From Prostheceraeus crozeri (Eukaryota > Platyhelminthes > Polycladida > Euryleptidae): a DNA stretch of 64,000 nt. The stretch lies in assembly GCA_907163375.1 (NCBI GenBank), contig CAJQUW010008928.1:62001-126000 (forward strand). The letters run 5' to 3'. Of the stretch, positions 11,974 through 24,211 are shown piece after piece (positions within the stretch are counted from its first letter, which is position 1; each line of letters begins with the position of its first letter). A program made the position numbers and the translations under genes. Under the pieces are notes generated by a model that saw nothing but the letters and a program-made list of their open reading frames with translations, did not search any database and was not told where the DNA came from.

Positions 11974-12900
11974 TCACGGATGAGAGGGGGAATGTGCGCA
12001 GAAGTGGGGCCTCAATGTCGCCAACCTTTGCATATTCAATAATGTCAATAGACGTACAAGTTGCTTATATCCTGCTCTAGTGATGGTGCTGCATCGCCTA
12101 TTGATAGTATCCCAGTATTTTGAGAATCCCAGTATGACCGTTAACACGCAATCGAGCTTGACAAGATAGTTCTTACTTACCTTTAGAACCATGCGCTTTT
12201 TGTGTGGGTCATAGGAAAAGAAATACTCATCTGCATCGAGGCATTCTACAGCAAACTCATTTAACTTTCTACACAATTCAGATGGTATTTTCAAGCTTTC
12301 AATGCTCAAATTAACTCGCTACCAGTTCACTGGAAGTAGACAATTCATCACCCATTATTTCTTCGCTGTGTACGTAGATATCCCATGATACGCTTGTTGA
12401 TGCTTTCACTTTAGAAGAGGACAACTGAACCTCGCATGTATCATTTAATTCTGTCAGCCAAGGTGCGCTTTCAAGGCATTTAAACACCAAAAATTTCAGA
12501 TGCGAATTCGATGACGGCCGACTTTGATCTTTCCGATGACGTCTTTTTTGTAAATATGAGAAATAGTACTTCCTTCTCAGTACCAAAGAACAAAACTCTA
12601 ACCTTTTAATATTCACAAGTCATTTAAGTTTCTGGCACTGATCGTTGAAACTTTCTGGGAACGTCTTCAACATTTCTAATAACTTCAAATTGATTCTTTA
12701 CGCGAATGCTCCTTTTTTGTAATGCATACAATGGTACGATTCTACTTTGAAAATCAGTGACTTTCCTCTTCGAATTCCACCCACGTCCATTGTACCATAA
12801 CCTTGATGAGAACGTTGCTCTGGAATACCCTAAAGTATGACTCAAATCATTACCTAATGAAAGAACATACTTCCCTTGCCTCTACAATTTTGTTGACCCC
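11974..12900 (-). pseudogene. second structural protein gene, old Polinton, copy 1 (fossil)
   Basis: Similar in pattern to the C-terminal half of the structural proteins at 39987-42981: a block ending LVKLDCVLTVILGFSKYW parallels GIELIMDKTLMDILGF. An upstream NDLSHTLGYSRATF-like block parallels the DLGYLAS and LGFGHGL regions. Unlike in the younger element this gene stands between core and integrase genes. Broken; included in the tandem duplication. Confidence 0.55.
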
Positions 12901-13489
12901 TTTATGACTGGTTTAAAGAATTTATTCAAAGTCAGCTTGAAGAGATCGTACATCCGTTGTAAATGCCTTTTGAATTTCTGTCATGTTTTGGACAGATGGT
13001 AGAGATGTTGAAATAGGATTTAAAGATATATGAAGAAAATGGGATGTACCATGCTGACTCCGAAATTTACGAAAAATAATCATCCTTTTCTCGCACTTAA
13101 TGTAATTCAAAAAATAGTTGTTTTTCAGCGAGCTGATATCGTCTACACCAACTTGTCGTCTACATTCAACAAACACGGGACAGCCGCTCTGGTATGATGG
13201 TCTACTGTAAATGCCTGTCATTATGACTGTGAATAATTACAGATGCCACAATAGCGTTAAGTCTTAGTCTCGTGCCCTAGTATGCAGGGTCAAAACAGAA
13301 ACACTACTACATAACAGTACTACTTCGCCTGTGTCATAATGAATTGATATGTCAATTCTATTGATGTAATTTCGGCTGATTGGTAGATGCATTGTGGTAA
13401 AAAATTCTCGATTAGTTGTTTCCTCACGGATGAGAGGGGGAATGTGCGCAGAAGTGGGGCCTCAATGTCGCCAACCTTTGCATATTCAA

Positions 13490-14345
13490 TCATGTCAATA
13501 GACGTACAAGTTGCTTATATCCTGCTCTAGTGATGGTGCTGCATCGCCTATTGATAGTATCCCAGTATTTTGAGAATCCCAGTATGACCGTTAACACGCA
13601 ATCGAGCTTGACAAGATAGTTCTTACTTACCTTTAGAACCATGCGCTTTTTGTGTGGGTCATAGGAAAAGAAATACTCATCTGCATCGAGGCATTCTACA
13701 GCAAACTCATTTAACTTTCTACACAATTCAGATGGTATTTTCAAGCTTTCAATGCTCAAATTAACTCGCTACCAGTTCACTGGAAGTAGACAATTCATCA
13801 CCCATTATTTCTTCGCTGTGTACGTAGATATCCCATGATACGCTTGTTGATGCTTTCACTTTAGAAGAGGACAACTGAACCTCGCATGTATCATTTAATT
13901 CTGTCAGCCAAGGTGCGCTTTCAAGGCATTTAAACACCAAAAATTTCAGATGCGAATTCGATGACGGCCGACTTTGATCTTTCCGATGACGTCTTTTTTG
14001 TAAATATGAGAAATAGTACTTCCTTCTCAGTACCAAAGAAGTACCTTCTCAAAGTGGTACCTTCTCAGTACCACTGATCGTTGAAACTTTCTGGGAACGT
14101 CTTCAACATTTCTAATAACTTCAAATTGATTCTTTACGCGAATGCTCCTTTTTTGTAATGCATACAATGGTACGATTCTACTTTGAAAATCAGTGACTTT
14201 CCTCTTCGAATTCCACCCACGTCCATTGTACCATAACCTTGATGAGAACGTTGCTCTGGAATACCCTAAAGTATGACTCAAATCATTACCTAATGAAAGA
14301 ACATACTTCCCTTGCCTCTACAATTTTGTTGACCCCTTTATGACT
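13490..14345 (-). pseudogene. second structural protein gene, old Polinton, copy 2 (fossil)
   Basis: Near-identical repeat of the remnant at 11974-12900, created by the 1.44-kb tandem duplication. Same landmarks, same strand, broken. Confidence 0.55.
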
Positions 14346-14848
14346 GGTTTAAAGAATTTATTCAAAGTCAGCTTGAAGAGATCGTACATCCGTTGTAAAT
14401 GCCTTTTGAATTTCTGTCATGTTTTGGACAGATGGTAGAGATGTTGAAATAGGATTTAAAGATATATGAAGAAAATGGGATGTACCATGCTGACTCCGAA
14501 ATTTACGAAAAATAATCATCCTTTTCTCGCACTTAATGTAATTCAAAAAATAGTTGTTTTTCAGCGAGCTGATATCGTTGCAATAAATAATTTCAGCTGG
14601 AATAACTTCATGTGGTCAATGCAGAGTAATTGGATTAGCGAATTCAATAAAGTATTGAGATGATCTGTTGCCTGGGAATCTCTTGAACTGATGCATATAA
14701 GAAGTCACGTGCTATATTATCTTAAAAGGTACGAGTGTCTCCTACCTCCACATTTTGTAGATCCTGGTGCGTTATCCAGCTATTGAATGGATCAGATAAT
14801 CAGGTTGAACTGGTAATCTATTAAGTCGTACATGATGGAACTAGATTT

Positions 14849-17760
14849 TCAATTTACTTCATCTATAGAAAACTCTTCTTCACTCCAATTTGGTAAATAA
14901 CTCTTATCAAATGTAGACTCAACCTTCGAAATCAGAACTCTATCACCAACCTTTATTTTCTTTTCATTCGAAATATTTTTCGCTTTCGTATCATACAATA
15001 GAAGCCATGCATTCATCGCATTATCTAGTGCAGCATCAATTGATCGCATCTTGTATTTGATCGCATTTGTATTCGATTCTCGATGCACAGAAGTCTTCGA
15101 TCTAAGAGCCTCAAACATAAACGTTTCTTTGTCATCTCTTTTCAATATAAACTGTGAAAATATTTTGGATGACCTAGACTTGAATGAACCATATGATCCA
15201 TTTTACAATATATTAAATAACGCTCTCTCTTATTTACCGAAGGATATTGTAAAAAAATCGTTCTTTGATAAGCCGTGGATAACGAAAACCATCAAAGTAA
15301 TGATTAACAAACGCTACAAGGCTTACAGAGCAAAGGATTGGACATTGTTTAGCCATTATAAGGAAAAAAGGTGAAAAGCCATATATATAAAGCCAAATCA
15401 GAATGGAGTAAATCTTTTTTGACTCGACGCTCTTTTTGGAATATTTTTAAAATTGTGAACAAAAATGGTGTTGAAGACAAGGATTGGTTGTCTTAAGTTC
15501 ATCCTAAGCTTCCAATCTCCACAGCTCTAGAGAAAATGAATCATAGTCTTTCCGAAAATTTCGTTGATGAACCTGCTGTTGACTTGCAGATCACTACCTT
15601 TACTGACCCAGAAGCTGCGACTTTCCCTCCCTATCTTGTCGAAAGGTATCTCAAAGGTGTGAAGCCTACGGCATCTTCCGGCCCTGACGGTATACCGCAG
15701 ATTATATGGTCAAAGTTTTCTTCAGCGTTGGCAGTACTCATTATAATCATTTTCAATAAATGCCTCGCTGAGGCGGATGTTCCATTGATATGGAAAACGC
15801 TGACATTTTACCTCTGCCTAAGTAAAATCCCCCAAAATGTGATAATATCCGTCCAATATCTTTATTGCCCATACCTGCTAGCATTTTTGAAAAGCGGCTG
15901 ATGTGTACGTACATTGAAAGATCAATTTATCTCGAGATTTGATTCTAGTCAGTATGGCTATAGACCAGAGTTCGACTACTTGTGCTTTAATAGAAGTTGA
16001 AAACTTTATCACATCTTCTATTCAGGAAAGTCATATCATAGCCTGTCATGTACTGTCTCTAGACTTGTCGAAAGGATTTGACACAGTATCACACGGTCTC
16101 CTTCTGAGCAAGATGATAAGATATGGCTTTGACGATTTCACTGTGAAATTCATTAGTAACTATCTTTCAGAACGGTTTCAGCGTATTCGATGGAACGAGG
16201 ACTGCAGTGATTATATCCCTGCCAAGAGTAGTATTCCCCAAGGTTCTTCTATCGGCCCTTTGACGTTTGGATTTTTCGTGTCTGATTTGACACTTGATGG
16301 CCATGGTGATGTGCTCTTATGCAAATATGCTGATGATATTATTATTGTTGGAAAAATAAAAAATGATTGTACTGATACTCCAGTTTCATCTGCTTTGAGA
16401 AATGTACTTCAATGGATGGATGACAATAAAATGAAAATCAGTTGGCATAAGTGTCAGCAGATGCTCATTTCTCACCGAGACGTAAATCATTTATCACGAA
16501 TAATGATCCCAGGTATTCAAATCGTTGACAAGTTACGCTTCCTTGGTGTAGTGTTGGATGCGAAACTTGATTGGAGTTTTCACATAAGCTTAATTTCAAA
16601 GAAAGCATCATCAAGAATTTTCGTGCTTCGAAGCTTAAGACCTTTTTTATCGACTGTTGATCTTGTGACCATTTACAATAATTGTCTTCGATCTATCCTA
16701 GAGTATGCAGCGCCACTTTTTTTTAGTTTGAAAAAGAAAGATGAGCATGTGTTAGAAAACATACAGCGTAGATGTCACAAAGTGATATGTCGCTCTTCGA
16801 ATTGTCAATGTGTTCATTTTCTTCCTCTATGCTATCATCGTCTGACATTTGGTGTCAAATTGTTTGCTTCTCTTGTTGAAGTCTCAGAGCATCCATTACA
16901 TCACTTAGCTCCTCAAGTATTACAGTATTCTGGAAAGCTTCGCATGCCAGTTAGTACCTTAGCAATGAGAAGGAACTGCTTTATTGTCACAATGATTAGG
17001 CTATTGAATAGTGGTTTTTTGTAATCTAGGTTTTTTTGCGTACTTCCGTCAGCTTTGAAATGTGTCTTATTATTATTGTCTTAATATTCTTTTTGCTTTG
17101 TTATGGTGTATTACGAAATCTTATGTATTGTACCTTGACTTTTAGCCTCACGATTTCCATTATTGAGGCTTTCTGAAATATACGCTTATTATTATTAATA
17201 ATACGATGATGGCTTTCATTGCAATTCTTAACAAATGTCTGCAAGGCTCCTTTTTTGACACTGAACAAATCTACATTAAGACTTTTAAGGAGACTTCGAG
17301 CATGGGAGTCTTGGATTCCCTTCCCTTGATCTGTCTGTATTCTTTGTGGAACACGCCCCTCATCGAAAATACTCTGAGAAGCCGCTTCAACTTATGGTCC
17401 TCGGCTAGATTTCAACGTACGTGCCCAAGCATATCGAGATAAAATATCTATTACGGTAAAGATGTATTTATAGTCGTCATTGTACTGTGATATCTGTTGC
17501 ATGTCAGCCAACTCCACTTGCCATTGACTACCTATATTATAAACAACATATCTTCTTGTTGGACACCGCTTTCCCACATTTTTGTGAAGAGAGTAAGTCG
17601 GTTGACTCCTTAACCACTTCTTGACTTTCTCTAGTCCCACACGCATTGAGCGCCCACTAGCTCTTTTTGGTTTAAGATCATCAAGGTCATGAAGCTCTCG
17701 CTTGACCACCATCGTGGGTGTTTTACTTTTTAATCCATCTTGTAAATTACCATTGTCCAA
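14849..17760 (-). pseudogene. Polinton integrase, old copy, split by a LINE (fossil)
   Basis: The N-terminal and catalytic part lies at about 17200-17760 (QWQVELADMQQISQYNDD.Y and FTVIDILSRYAWA, the family's first catalytic Asp regions; then EGRVPQRIQTDQGK). The C-terminal part lies at 14849-15145 with a chromo/SH3-like KVGDRVLISKVESTF...YLPNW block. The LINE at about 15146-17195 separates them. Both parts match the younger integrase and its downstream region (46520-47723). Besides the insertion the copy is decayed. Confidence 0.85.
15146..17195 (+). mobile_element. 5'-truncated LINE with reverse transcriptase
   Basis: Plus-strand non-LTR retrotransposon inserted in the fossil integrase. It begins in the linker between endonuclease and RT (KPWITKTIKVMINKRYKAYR). 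RT landmarks follow: GPDGIP near 15680, LSLDLSKGFDTVSH near 16060, IPQGSSIGPL near 16235, KYADDIIIVG at 16322-16351 (the YADD active site), and a LRFLGVVLDAKLDW block. The 361-aa frame at 15939-17024 is still open; earlier frames are interrupted. The 3' end is AT-rich and closes with a TTATTATTATTAAT-type tail near 17185. No endonuclease remains, so this copy is dead on arrival. A Jockey/CR1-group LINE is likely; the clade is not certain. Confidence 0.88.
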
Positions 17761-18189
17761 CTCATTGACAGTTGGTCCTCCAAAAATAGTGTGAGGTACA
17801 TTTTGATCAGATAAAATTATCTGTAAATATGTCCACCCCTGTTGAGCACCTGCTTTTCGCCTTACATATCACATATTGTAGAAGGTCATCTATGTGACTC
17901 TAATAATATCACCAGTTGTTTAATTTATTATCTCCCATTTCTCATCGAACTGGACATATGGATCAATGAAGTCAAATTAACGCTCAGTGCGCACCATATC
18001 CTTTTGTGTTAGTTCCTAAAGTTGACTCGTAATTGGTTGATCTATATATTTTTGACTTCCTGTACACTATGTAATGTAGTCAATTTTACATACTCCTCTT
18101 TAGGAATGACAACCATCTTTGAATGCATGTTTGAAAATAATAAGGCGACAAAGAACATTGCTTAAAACTAATTGTGAACCGAGAAAACT

Positions 18190-18600
18190 CATTTATTCAA
18201 CGGAATTAGGTATGATATTAATTCGAAATCGAGGTCGTTCCGGACATCCCTGGGTTAGATCAATAAGTGGATAGTCATGTAGTTTCTTTGTCACAACTTC
18301 ATATATTTTGAAAGTACACTAGGTTGTTGAGGTAATATCTCTATTGAGATGATGCATCTGACTGCTATCTCTTGGATTTTTAAATGTTGCCAAATAATGT
18401 GTATTAAATCTTCTAATTCTTTGCTCTTTCCCTCCGCCGAAGATGTTTTGGGTTATGTAGATAATGAAAGCTTCGCTATGATGTGCAGTTTGAATGTGCA
18501 TTTCAGCTACATCCTTTGAAGATTTGTTTTCACATAATAGATCATCTAATGCAATTAAGTCACCTTCTTTGATATCCTGAGTTATTGGCACCATTGCTTC
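18190..18600 (-). pseudogene. packaging ATPase, old Polinton copy (fossil)
   Basis: Matches the middle and end of the younger ATPase (48461-49126): IALDDLLCENKSSKDVAEM (Walker B), AAHHSEAFIIYITQNIF, GGGKEQRIRRFNTHYLATFKNPRD, and a YPLIDLTQGCPERPRFR C-terminal block. The N-terminal Walker A part is not seen. Broken. Confidence 0.85.
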
Positions 18601-18949
18601 ACCTCATAACCTTCCTGGCGAAGTGCAGAATGTAGTTGTGGTTAAAATATTCCATAATACTATTTGACTCATTTAATTTCGTTGTTAAACATTTCATTTC
18701 TATATTGTAGCAATTAATATAGTAATGTAATTTTACCGGACTGACTTAGTCTGGCCACACACATTGTACGATCAGTAAATAGATGAAAATCTGTCATCTT
18801 ATAATTCCATTAACATTGAAGCTCAACACCCGCTAATTGCTTATATTAATTTCATTAATTGCTTTAAAGGCACAAATTAAAACATTTAAGTTTCCTCATC
18901 ACAATTAAGATTATAGCAAGTTTTCAAGTCAGCATCTCGGCACTTCAAC

Positions 18950-19576
18950 TATAATCTAAGATTCCCATTTTTGGATTTCCGCCCTCGCTTTTTGCTTTCT
19001 TCTTTCCCATCCTTTGAAGCAGTCTTGTCAATGTTGATTAAGCATTGATCAATTGGTAGTGGTTCATAGACTAGTTGATGAACCTTCATTAGTAAAGATG
19101 ATACTTTACCGGTTGAACCATGCGAGCCAACATTAAGTCCGTTAACGTGCAGTAAGCCGATATAGCGACCCCTTTGGGATACTCACATTTGAAAATGTCA
19201 AATTCAAAAACAGTGCATCGAACTCCGGCAATTCCTTGTAACCAACTCCTTCCTCTAATGCTTTTCTCCAGTGGGTATGAGCACTTTCAGGCAGCTCAAC
19301 ACATTCTTTCGCGGAAGAGTCAATAAATTTAGATATCACCTGTTGCCATTTAGGAAACGTCACTCGCATTTGTTTCGTATTGCTATACCAGGATGTAGAA
19401 ATGCCATTACTATGGAAAAATGGAGCTTGAAGATAAAAGTCATCATCACCATAACTCATGGTTTGAAAGTAAAACGTATTTCCAATCCCTTGCACCTTTC
19501 GTGTCGGACGGACCTTCAGGAGATCTCGCTCAAAAGCGTCACCCTCCTCTCTGATTGTGTACATTTTCTGAGTCAT
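18950..19576 (-). pseudogene. right-end gene homologue, old Polinton (fossil)
   Basis: A 144-aa open stretch followed by a Lys-rich tail. Its pattern follows the younger right-end gene at 51084-51859: an aromatic strand (NTFYFQTMSYGDDDFYLQ), an acidic middle ending HWRKA, and a Lys/Ser-rich C-terminus. Function unknown; position next to the right end is shared. Confidence 0.45.
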
Positions 19577-19739
19577 GTTTCAACAATGTATTAATTCGGA
19601 GCTTTTCAACCAGCACTGATTATTGGTCACTTGAAAGTGATTAAATAGCATTAAAGCGTCTTCGTTATATGCACCTATATATGACTCATCGATTGAAATG
19701 ACGTGTCAGTTTATGATTCGCTAACGCTATCCAAGCGGA

Positions 19740-19860
19740 CGATTGATTACATCATTAATACTGTTTCCAATATCATTTAACATACTTAGAAACCCACCAC
19801 CACCACGCTGAATTAAGCTTCGCCTTTTGACTGCTTTTTGTCACTGCTTCTAGGACTAGA
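19740..19860 (-). pseudogene. C-terminal trace of small basic GG-motif protein (fossil)
   Basis: Encodes GGGGFLSMLNDIGNSI, which resembles the KGGFLSAILPMIAPAVGN end of the younger basic protein (49110-49466). Only this hydrophobic end after the Gly-Gly motif is visible. Confidence 0.4.
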
Positions 19861-20116
19861 AAACTTTTTTATGCTGTTCAAAGAGCCTAATTTCAATATC
19901 ATTGCAATGTAGCATGGAGAAATCCTCTATCCATCTACGATCCAAATTATGATTCATAGCATGCTCATCCAGATCCATTAGTCTTTCAATTACGACACCG
20001 GCGTTTATACTTTCATTTAGATTTGTAACACCTTTTATAGCTTCTAACGAATATCCAAGGTCTCTTGCAACAACCCATGACGTTGGGAAACTAGCCATCA
20101 TTATTGATGTCATCAA
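19856..20116 (-). CDS. UBA-like small protein at right end of old Polinton
   Basis: An 86-aa frame lying about 11 bp after a TATAAATA box on the same strand (20127-20135). Residues about 17-52 (ARDLGYSLEAIKGV...VIERLMDLDE) have the length and the LGY loop of a ubiquitin-associated three-helix domain. That is a pattern match only. If correct, it would pair with the RING-like genes of the younger element as a host ubiquitin-pathway modifier. It may be a chance survivor in a fossil. No direct homologue was seen in the younger element. Confidence 0.35.
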   Translation of the reverse strand: MMTSIMMASFPTSWVVARDLGYSLEAIKGVTNLNESINAGVVIERLMDLDEHAMNHNLDRRWIEDFSMLHCNDIEIRLFEQHKKVF

Positions 20117-20126
20117 GCATCAAGCG

Positions 20127-20135
20127 TATTTATAG
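20127..20135 (-). promoter_or_regulatory. TATA box at right side of old Polinton
   Basis: CTATAAATA on the minus strand, just upstream of the frame starting at 20116. The equivalent in the younger element is at 51957-51965, which supports this being the right-end early promoter. Confidence 0.5.
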
Positions 20136-21413
20136 CTTAATTTGCTTACGAAAATCAATGTAACAATGGTTACAATGATTACAATGGTTGCAATAGTCAC
20201 AATAGTCGCAATTGAGCAAACTCATTCAAAATCTAACAACGTACGTCTATCGGTTACGTATCCACCAAGTATTTGGAATCAAATAAAAACAGTTCCAACC
20301 TTTTACAAAATAAAAATTCTTGCTCTCAACCCTAGTCGCATTCAAAGCAAATTCATACAAGCTCGGTAATAGACGTTCCGAAACACACTGTTCTCAAACG
20401 AGTGTAACAAAAAACACATGTACCTATCCATTACGATGGAATTCATGCATGTTCCTATTAATATCACAGAATTTACACGTGTACCTATCCCGTGTAGTTA
20501 TCCTGCTCGTAGTAGGGCGCATTTTTCACTACTATTGCCCTTCTATTACTTTGGCAGAGAGATCTAAGAGGAGTTCGGTTGCGTGAAAACACGTGTCGAT
20601 TTCTTGTCCTTGAATGTCTCAAATACACTTAAGGTCCTACTCGCTGGATGATATGCATGTATACGTTCACTAGAGTCACCATACCTCACCCTGGAGCCAC
20701 AGTTACCTTAGGTACGTCACTAGAAGCACCCGATGTTGGGAAGTGTTACCCAAAGTGGCACCAATCCACCAAGTACCAAATAACAGCAGTCGTGCACCTC
20801 CCACAATGGATGCCGGCATACAGGCCTGCAAATTATTTTGATAAGAAGAGGCTATTAAATAAAATATCGCAATCAATACAATTAAGTCTAACATAAAATT
20901 TCTCTACCTTTCGATAAACCGATTTTGCTTCATGTTGGAAATATTAAGTGCAATTCATGCAAACAATTTGATTAACTATTGTTATTATCTCTACGCATTT
21001 CAATTTCAAAAATGAAAAATGTCATCGATGATTAATTCGATGTACTTCGATGGCCCTCAGACAACATGCTCTCATGATAAATTATTTATAAAATATGCAA
21101 GCTTTGACTCGGGAGGGCATGGTTGCACGTCCTTTAGCTACAACATCGCTGTTTCGAACCTGCGATAACCTTATCGATAAGTCAATTTATTTGCATGCAT
21201 ATTTTTTTCGTGGGCCCTATTCGATCTTCTTCCTTGCAGCAGAATCCCGAATGTTTATCAACAGTAAGGTTGTTTAGGTATGTCAGTCGTACTCGGAAGG
21301 GAAGATAATCAATGAAAATAATCAAAATATGGTGCACTAATGCACTAGGCAATAAAGATTGCAATTTAAATAATCATGCTTGCATTAATCTATCACAGTT
21401 GTGGATAACTTAC
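20136..21413. other. gene-free stretch with a 9-bp tandem repeat
   Basis: Apart from about six imperfect 9-bp units (ACAATGGTT/ACAATAGTC type, about 20156-20210) I see no convincing gene. It probably includes the right border of the old Polinton and intron DNA of the DD3-3-like host gene. Confidence 0.5.
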
Positions 21414-21791
21414 TGAAAATGTACATAATCTCCAACACCCAAATCCAGAGTATTCGGTGTGAAATCGTACTCAACAGATGGATAAACTTGCACAATATTG
21501 CCACGTTTACCTCGCACGTTAAGGTTGTGAATAACACCATCGGATACCGACGTTGGCTTTATGAAAAATCCGTGTGAACGATCTTGAAAGACTCTACCGT
21601 ATTGATTTGTGTTGATTGCTAACTGCAATTCCAATTTCTTCCCTGCATTTCCGGCAAAAGGTTGCACAGTAGGATTACCTTTAAACCGATAGCCTCGACT
21701 CGCTGCAATGGAAGTATTTTTGAATCCAAACTTGGAAGCGAAGTCAGCGGGTTTTATACCATCAGCGAATGTGTCCTGTCCATTGTAATCA
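21414..21791 (-). CDS. DD3-3-like host protein, downstream exon
   Basis: A 378-bp exon bounded by a good acceptor (TTTTAG before 21791) and donor (GTAAGT after 21414). It encodes [39 protein letters not shown] and a GDYVHF end, all blocks I recognise from the DD3-3-like secreted proteins of invertebrates and Dictyostelium. It follows the exon at 24212-24690 after a 2.4-kb intron and the splice phases agree. The family's next block, usually starting W-T-G after VH-Q, should lie further left but I could not find it, so the old Polinton may lie in the next intron or the gene may be cut. Function of DD3-3 proteins is poorly known. Confidence 0.85.
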
Positions 21792-24211
21792 CTAAAATAA
21801 AGCAAGAAGAAGTCTATTTAATAATATAAAGGAACTGTAAATAGCATTGGGACAAAATCCTTAGTTTACTTTGGCTCTCTTCGAAGGTTATCGAAGCTTT
21901 TTCTACATCGAAACCCGAATTTCTAGCTAATATCTAATCTTAACTACCGATTTCTTTCTTTCTTTAATGAAATTTACTTTTACCGTATGTGCGCTTAATC
22001 TACGGGATGTACGAGTAGATGTAACTCGTACACAGATTTCCTTTGAAGTTTACTTTTCACATTGATCGAAACCAACTTCTACATGTATCGAGTCTTTGAA
22101 AGTTGAAGCTTTTTTCTGTGTCGAAACCTTTATCTACAAGCAATGACTTGCTTCGGAGTTACTTATTCTTACTAATTCTGAACATGTTTAGTATTCTTGG
22201 AGTAGTACATGCATGTTACAAGATGCTTCAAAAATGTTATGCTATTCCATGTTTTACTTCATAAAAAACGAAACTGCAAGTTGCAATTACACCTACACAC
22301 TGCACAGTTCACACTATTTCAAATTATGACTTACTGAGATGTAAAGAAAGCTAGCATCGTGCATGACCCCGAACCTCATTCTGGATAACATAGATATCAA
22401 AATTTGTTGCTCACACAATCCATAAATTTTCTAATGTTTCCTTTTGATGCATCGATATGTACTTTTTCACAAAATTTTTACGCAGGTTTCTGAAGGGCCC
22501 ATAGACTTCTGGTCAAAAAGGTCATGATACTCAGTTACGATAAAACTGAAACAGAAAAGTTATCAGCATCATCCAAAACCTGTGTTCTATTAAAATTTTA
22601 GCCGGAAAATCAATATTTTCTGACAGTGCGTGGAAGTAGACCTAAATAGGCCCACTTTTACAAGTCGGAGGGTACTGAACTTCCGGATAACCTTTTAAAC
22701 ATAAACATAGGTTTTAGGTGATGCTGATAACATCTGTTATTTGAACTTTAAATTGAGACTTTTCTTAGGACAGATTTATCAAGATCATTTTCAGGCAATT
22801 TCACTTGACATGACACATATATCCGGTGTAACTTATCATTGAAAAATACGCTCAATCACCTGCTAGAAATTCGCCGTAAAGCATTCAGAATTCTACTGTA
22901 TCCTATTTCGCTCCTCAATAAACGATCCACCTTGATAGATATCTGTGTAACCTAGAAGATATGTGATATTTGAATTCATTTCATTTTCCATTTTCATAGT
23001 ACAGACATATAGCAAAAGTAATATTTCCATTTGGCAGCCGTACCCAACCTGACCGTCGTACCAACATAGATGGAACAATCGACGCTAAATGGTACAAGTA
23101 AGTAATAAGCAGCCGCATTATTAGCACATCATTCTGTTTCTGCAATTGGTCATTCTCGGAATGATTTAGCCATCTTATTATTCACCTTCCATGGATTTGA
23201 GCTATGTGTAGAAATTTGGCTTCCACCCTCATTTTACTAGTAGGCCGATGATAAAATTCGAAATAACTGAAATAATTAAAAATGTGTTCCTTTGATTTTT
23301 AGAAGATGATTTTGTTAATTTGACTTTTTTCAAACAGCATGCCGTCATAGAAATAGATTACCACATCAAACATTGACACTGAAATTATTTGCATGATTAG
23401 GTATCAGGTGCTATTGCAAAGCTGAAAATAATACATATCGGAAGTGGACACTGACTTCAAGCGACGTGAATCTGCAAAAGTGTATAACAGTCTGAGATTT
23501 ATTTAGTGTGTGTTGAAGGTCGGTCAGTATAAATGTACATTTCAGAAATATCCGCAGTCTTCGTATCAGTTGCATGCTCATTTTGCTGAAGAGCGGAGAC
23601 CATGAGCGCCAGCCCAAACCCTAGCCGAGTATCATGTCCATAGAAGCATACAGTAGCTTAGTTGTCCACAAGTAGGGTAAACAGAAGGCAAAAGGACAAT
23701 AAACATTTTTAAAATGGTATAAGTCGAAATTTTCATGCTCAACCAGCACTTATGTCAGAGTGATTCGTACTATGTATGTGTTATCCCACATGGTACTTTC
23801 TGCATACATATATTCTCAGACAATTGTTTTTCCTGCGAGCTACCACGGTTCAGAGAATAATCAAAGGTGTTGGTGTCGTTTATGAACTTGGTTGTTATTC
23901 TTTTGAAATGTTCAAGAACACAGCAGTAATGTTATGAATTGACCTGCTTACTAGAAGCAAGTTATCTGGTCATTAATGAAGTTGACAAATTGCCAACATC
24001 CGCTTACAAGTATTACAAGTCAAATATCAGGTCAAATGATTTAGTTTAAATACATGAAAAATTGATTGACAAATTATCTAAGTAGATGCATTTTCATGTA
24101 GTGCAATAAAAAAAAAGTAACCGGTGTTAAAAGTTAGAGCGTCCAAGGTATCCAGCACTGGAATTAATGCGGTTCAAGTTCAGTCTTCAACATAGTGGTA
24201 AATGAAATTAC
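21792..24211 (-). other. intron of the DD3-3-like gene
   Basis: 2420 bp between matching splice sites (donor GTAATT at 24211, acceptor TTTTAG at 21792). No coding signal or mobile element was recognised inside. Confidence 0.75.

Larger units (their letters stand above)
11698..14578. repeat. recent 1.44-kb tandem duplication inside old Polinton
   Basis: 11698-13140 and 13148-14578 are almost identical over about 1.44 kb (offset 1450 at the start and 1436 towards the end). Two differences stand out: one base near 12045/13495, and a local patch near 12590-12645/14036-14075 where the second copy carries a short repeated GTACCTTCTCA motif instead of the first copy's sequence. The identity is far higher than expected from the decay of the surrounding fossil, so the duplication is recent or an assembly artefact. 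Confidence 0.9.
480..20140. mobile_element. old, broken Polinton/Maverick (fossil)
   Basis: About 19.7 kb holding traces of nearly the whole Polinton gene set: zinc-binding/coiled-coil gene, PolB and TBP/PC4-like genes on the plus strand; major capsid, core, second structural protein, integrase, ATPase and end genes on the minus strand. TATA boxes pointing inward near both sides (493 and 20127) suggest the borders, but I could not match terminal inverted repeats or a target duplication, so both ends are approximate. It is heavily broken (dozens of breaks) and carries three later insertions: a LINE fragment, a Tc1 element inside that fragment, and a LINE in the integrase. Protein similarity to the younger element at 29612-52831 is low, so it is a different and much older lineage. 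Confidence 0.85.

Noticed and set aside
20648-20896. 82-aa plus-strand frame and its antisense partner
   Set aside because: No known motif; does not match the missing DD3-3 exon.
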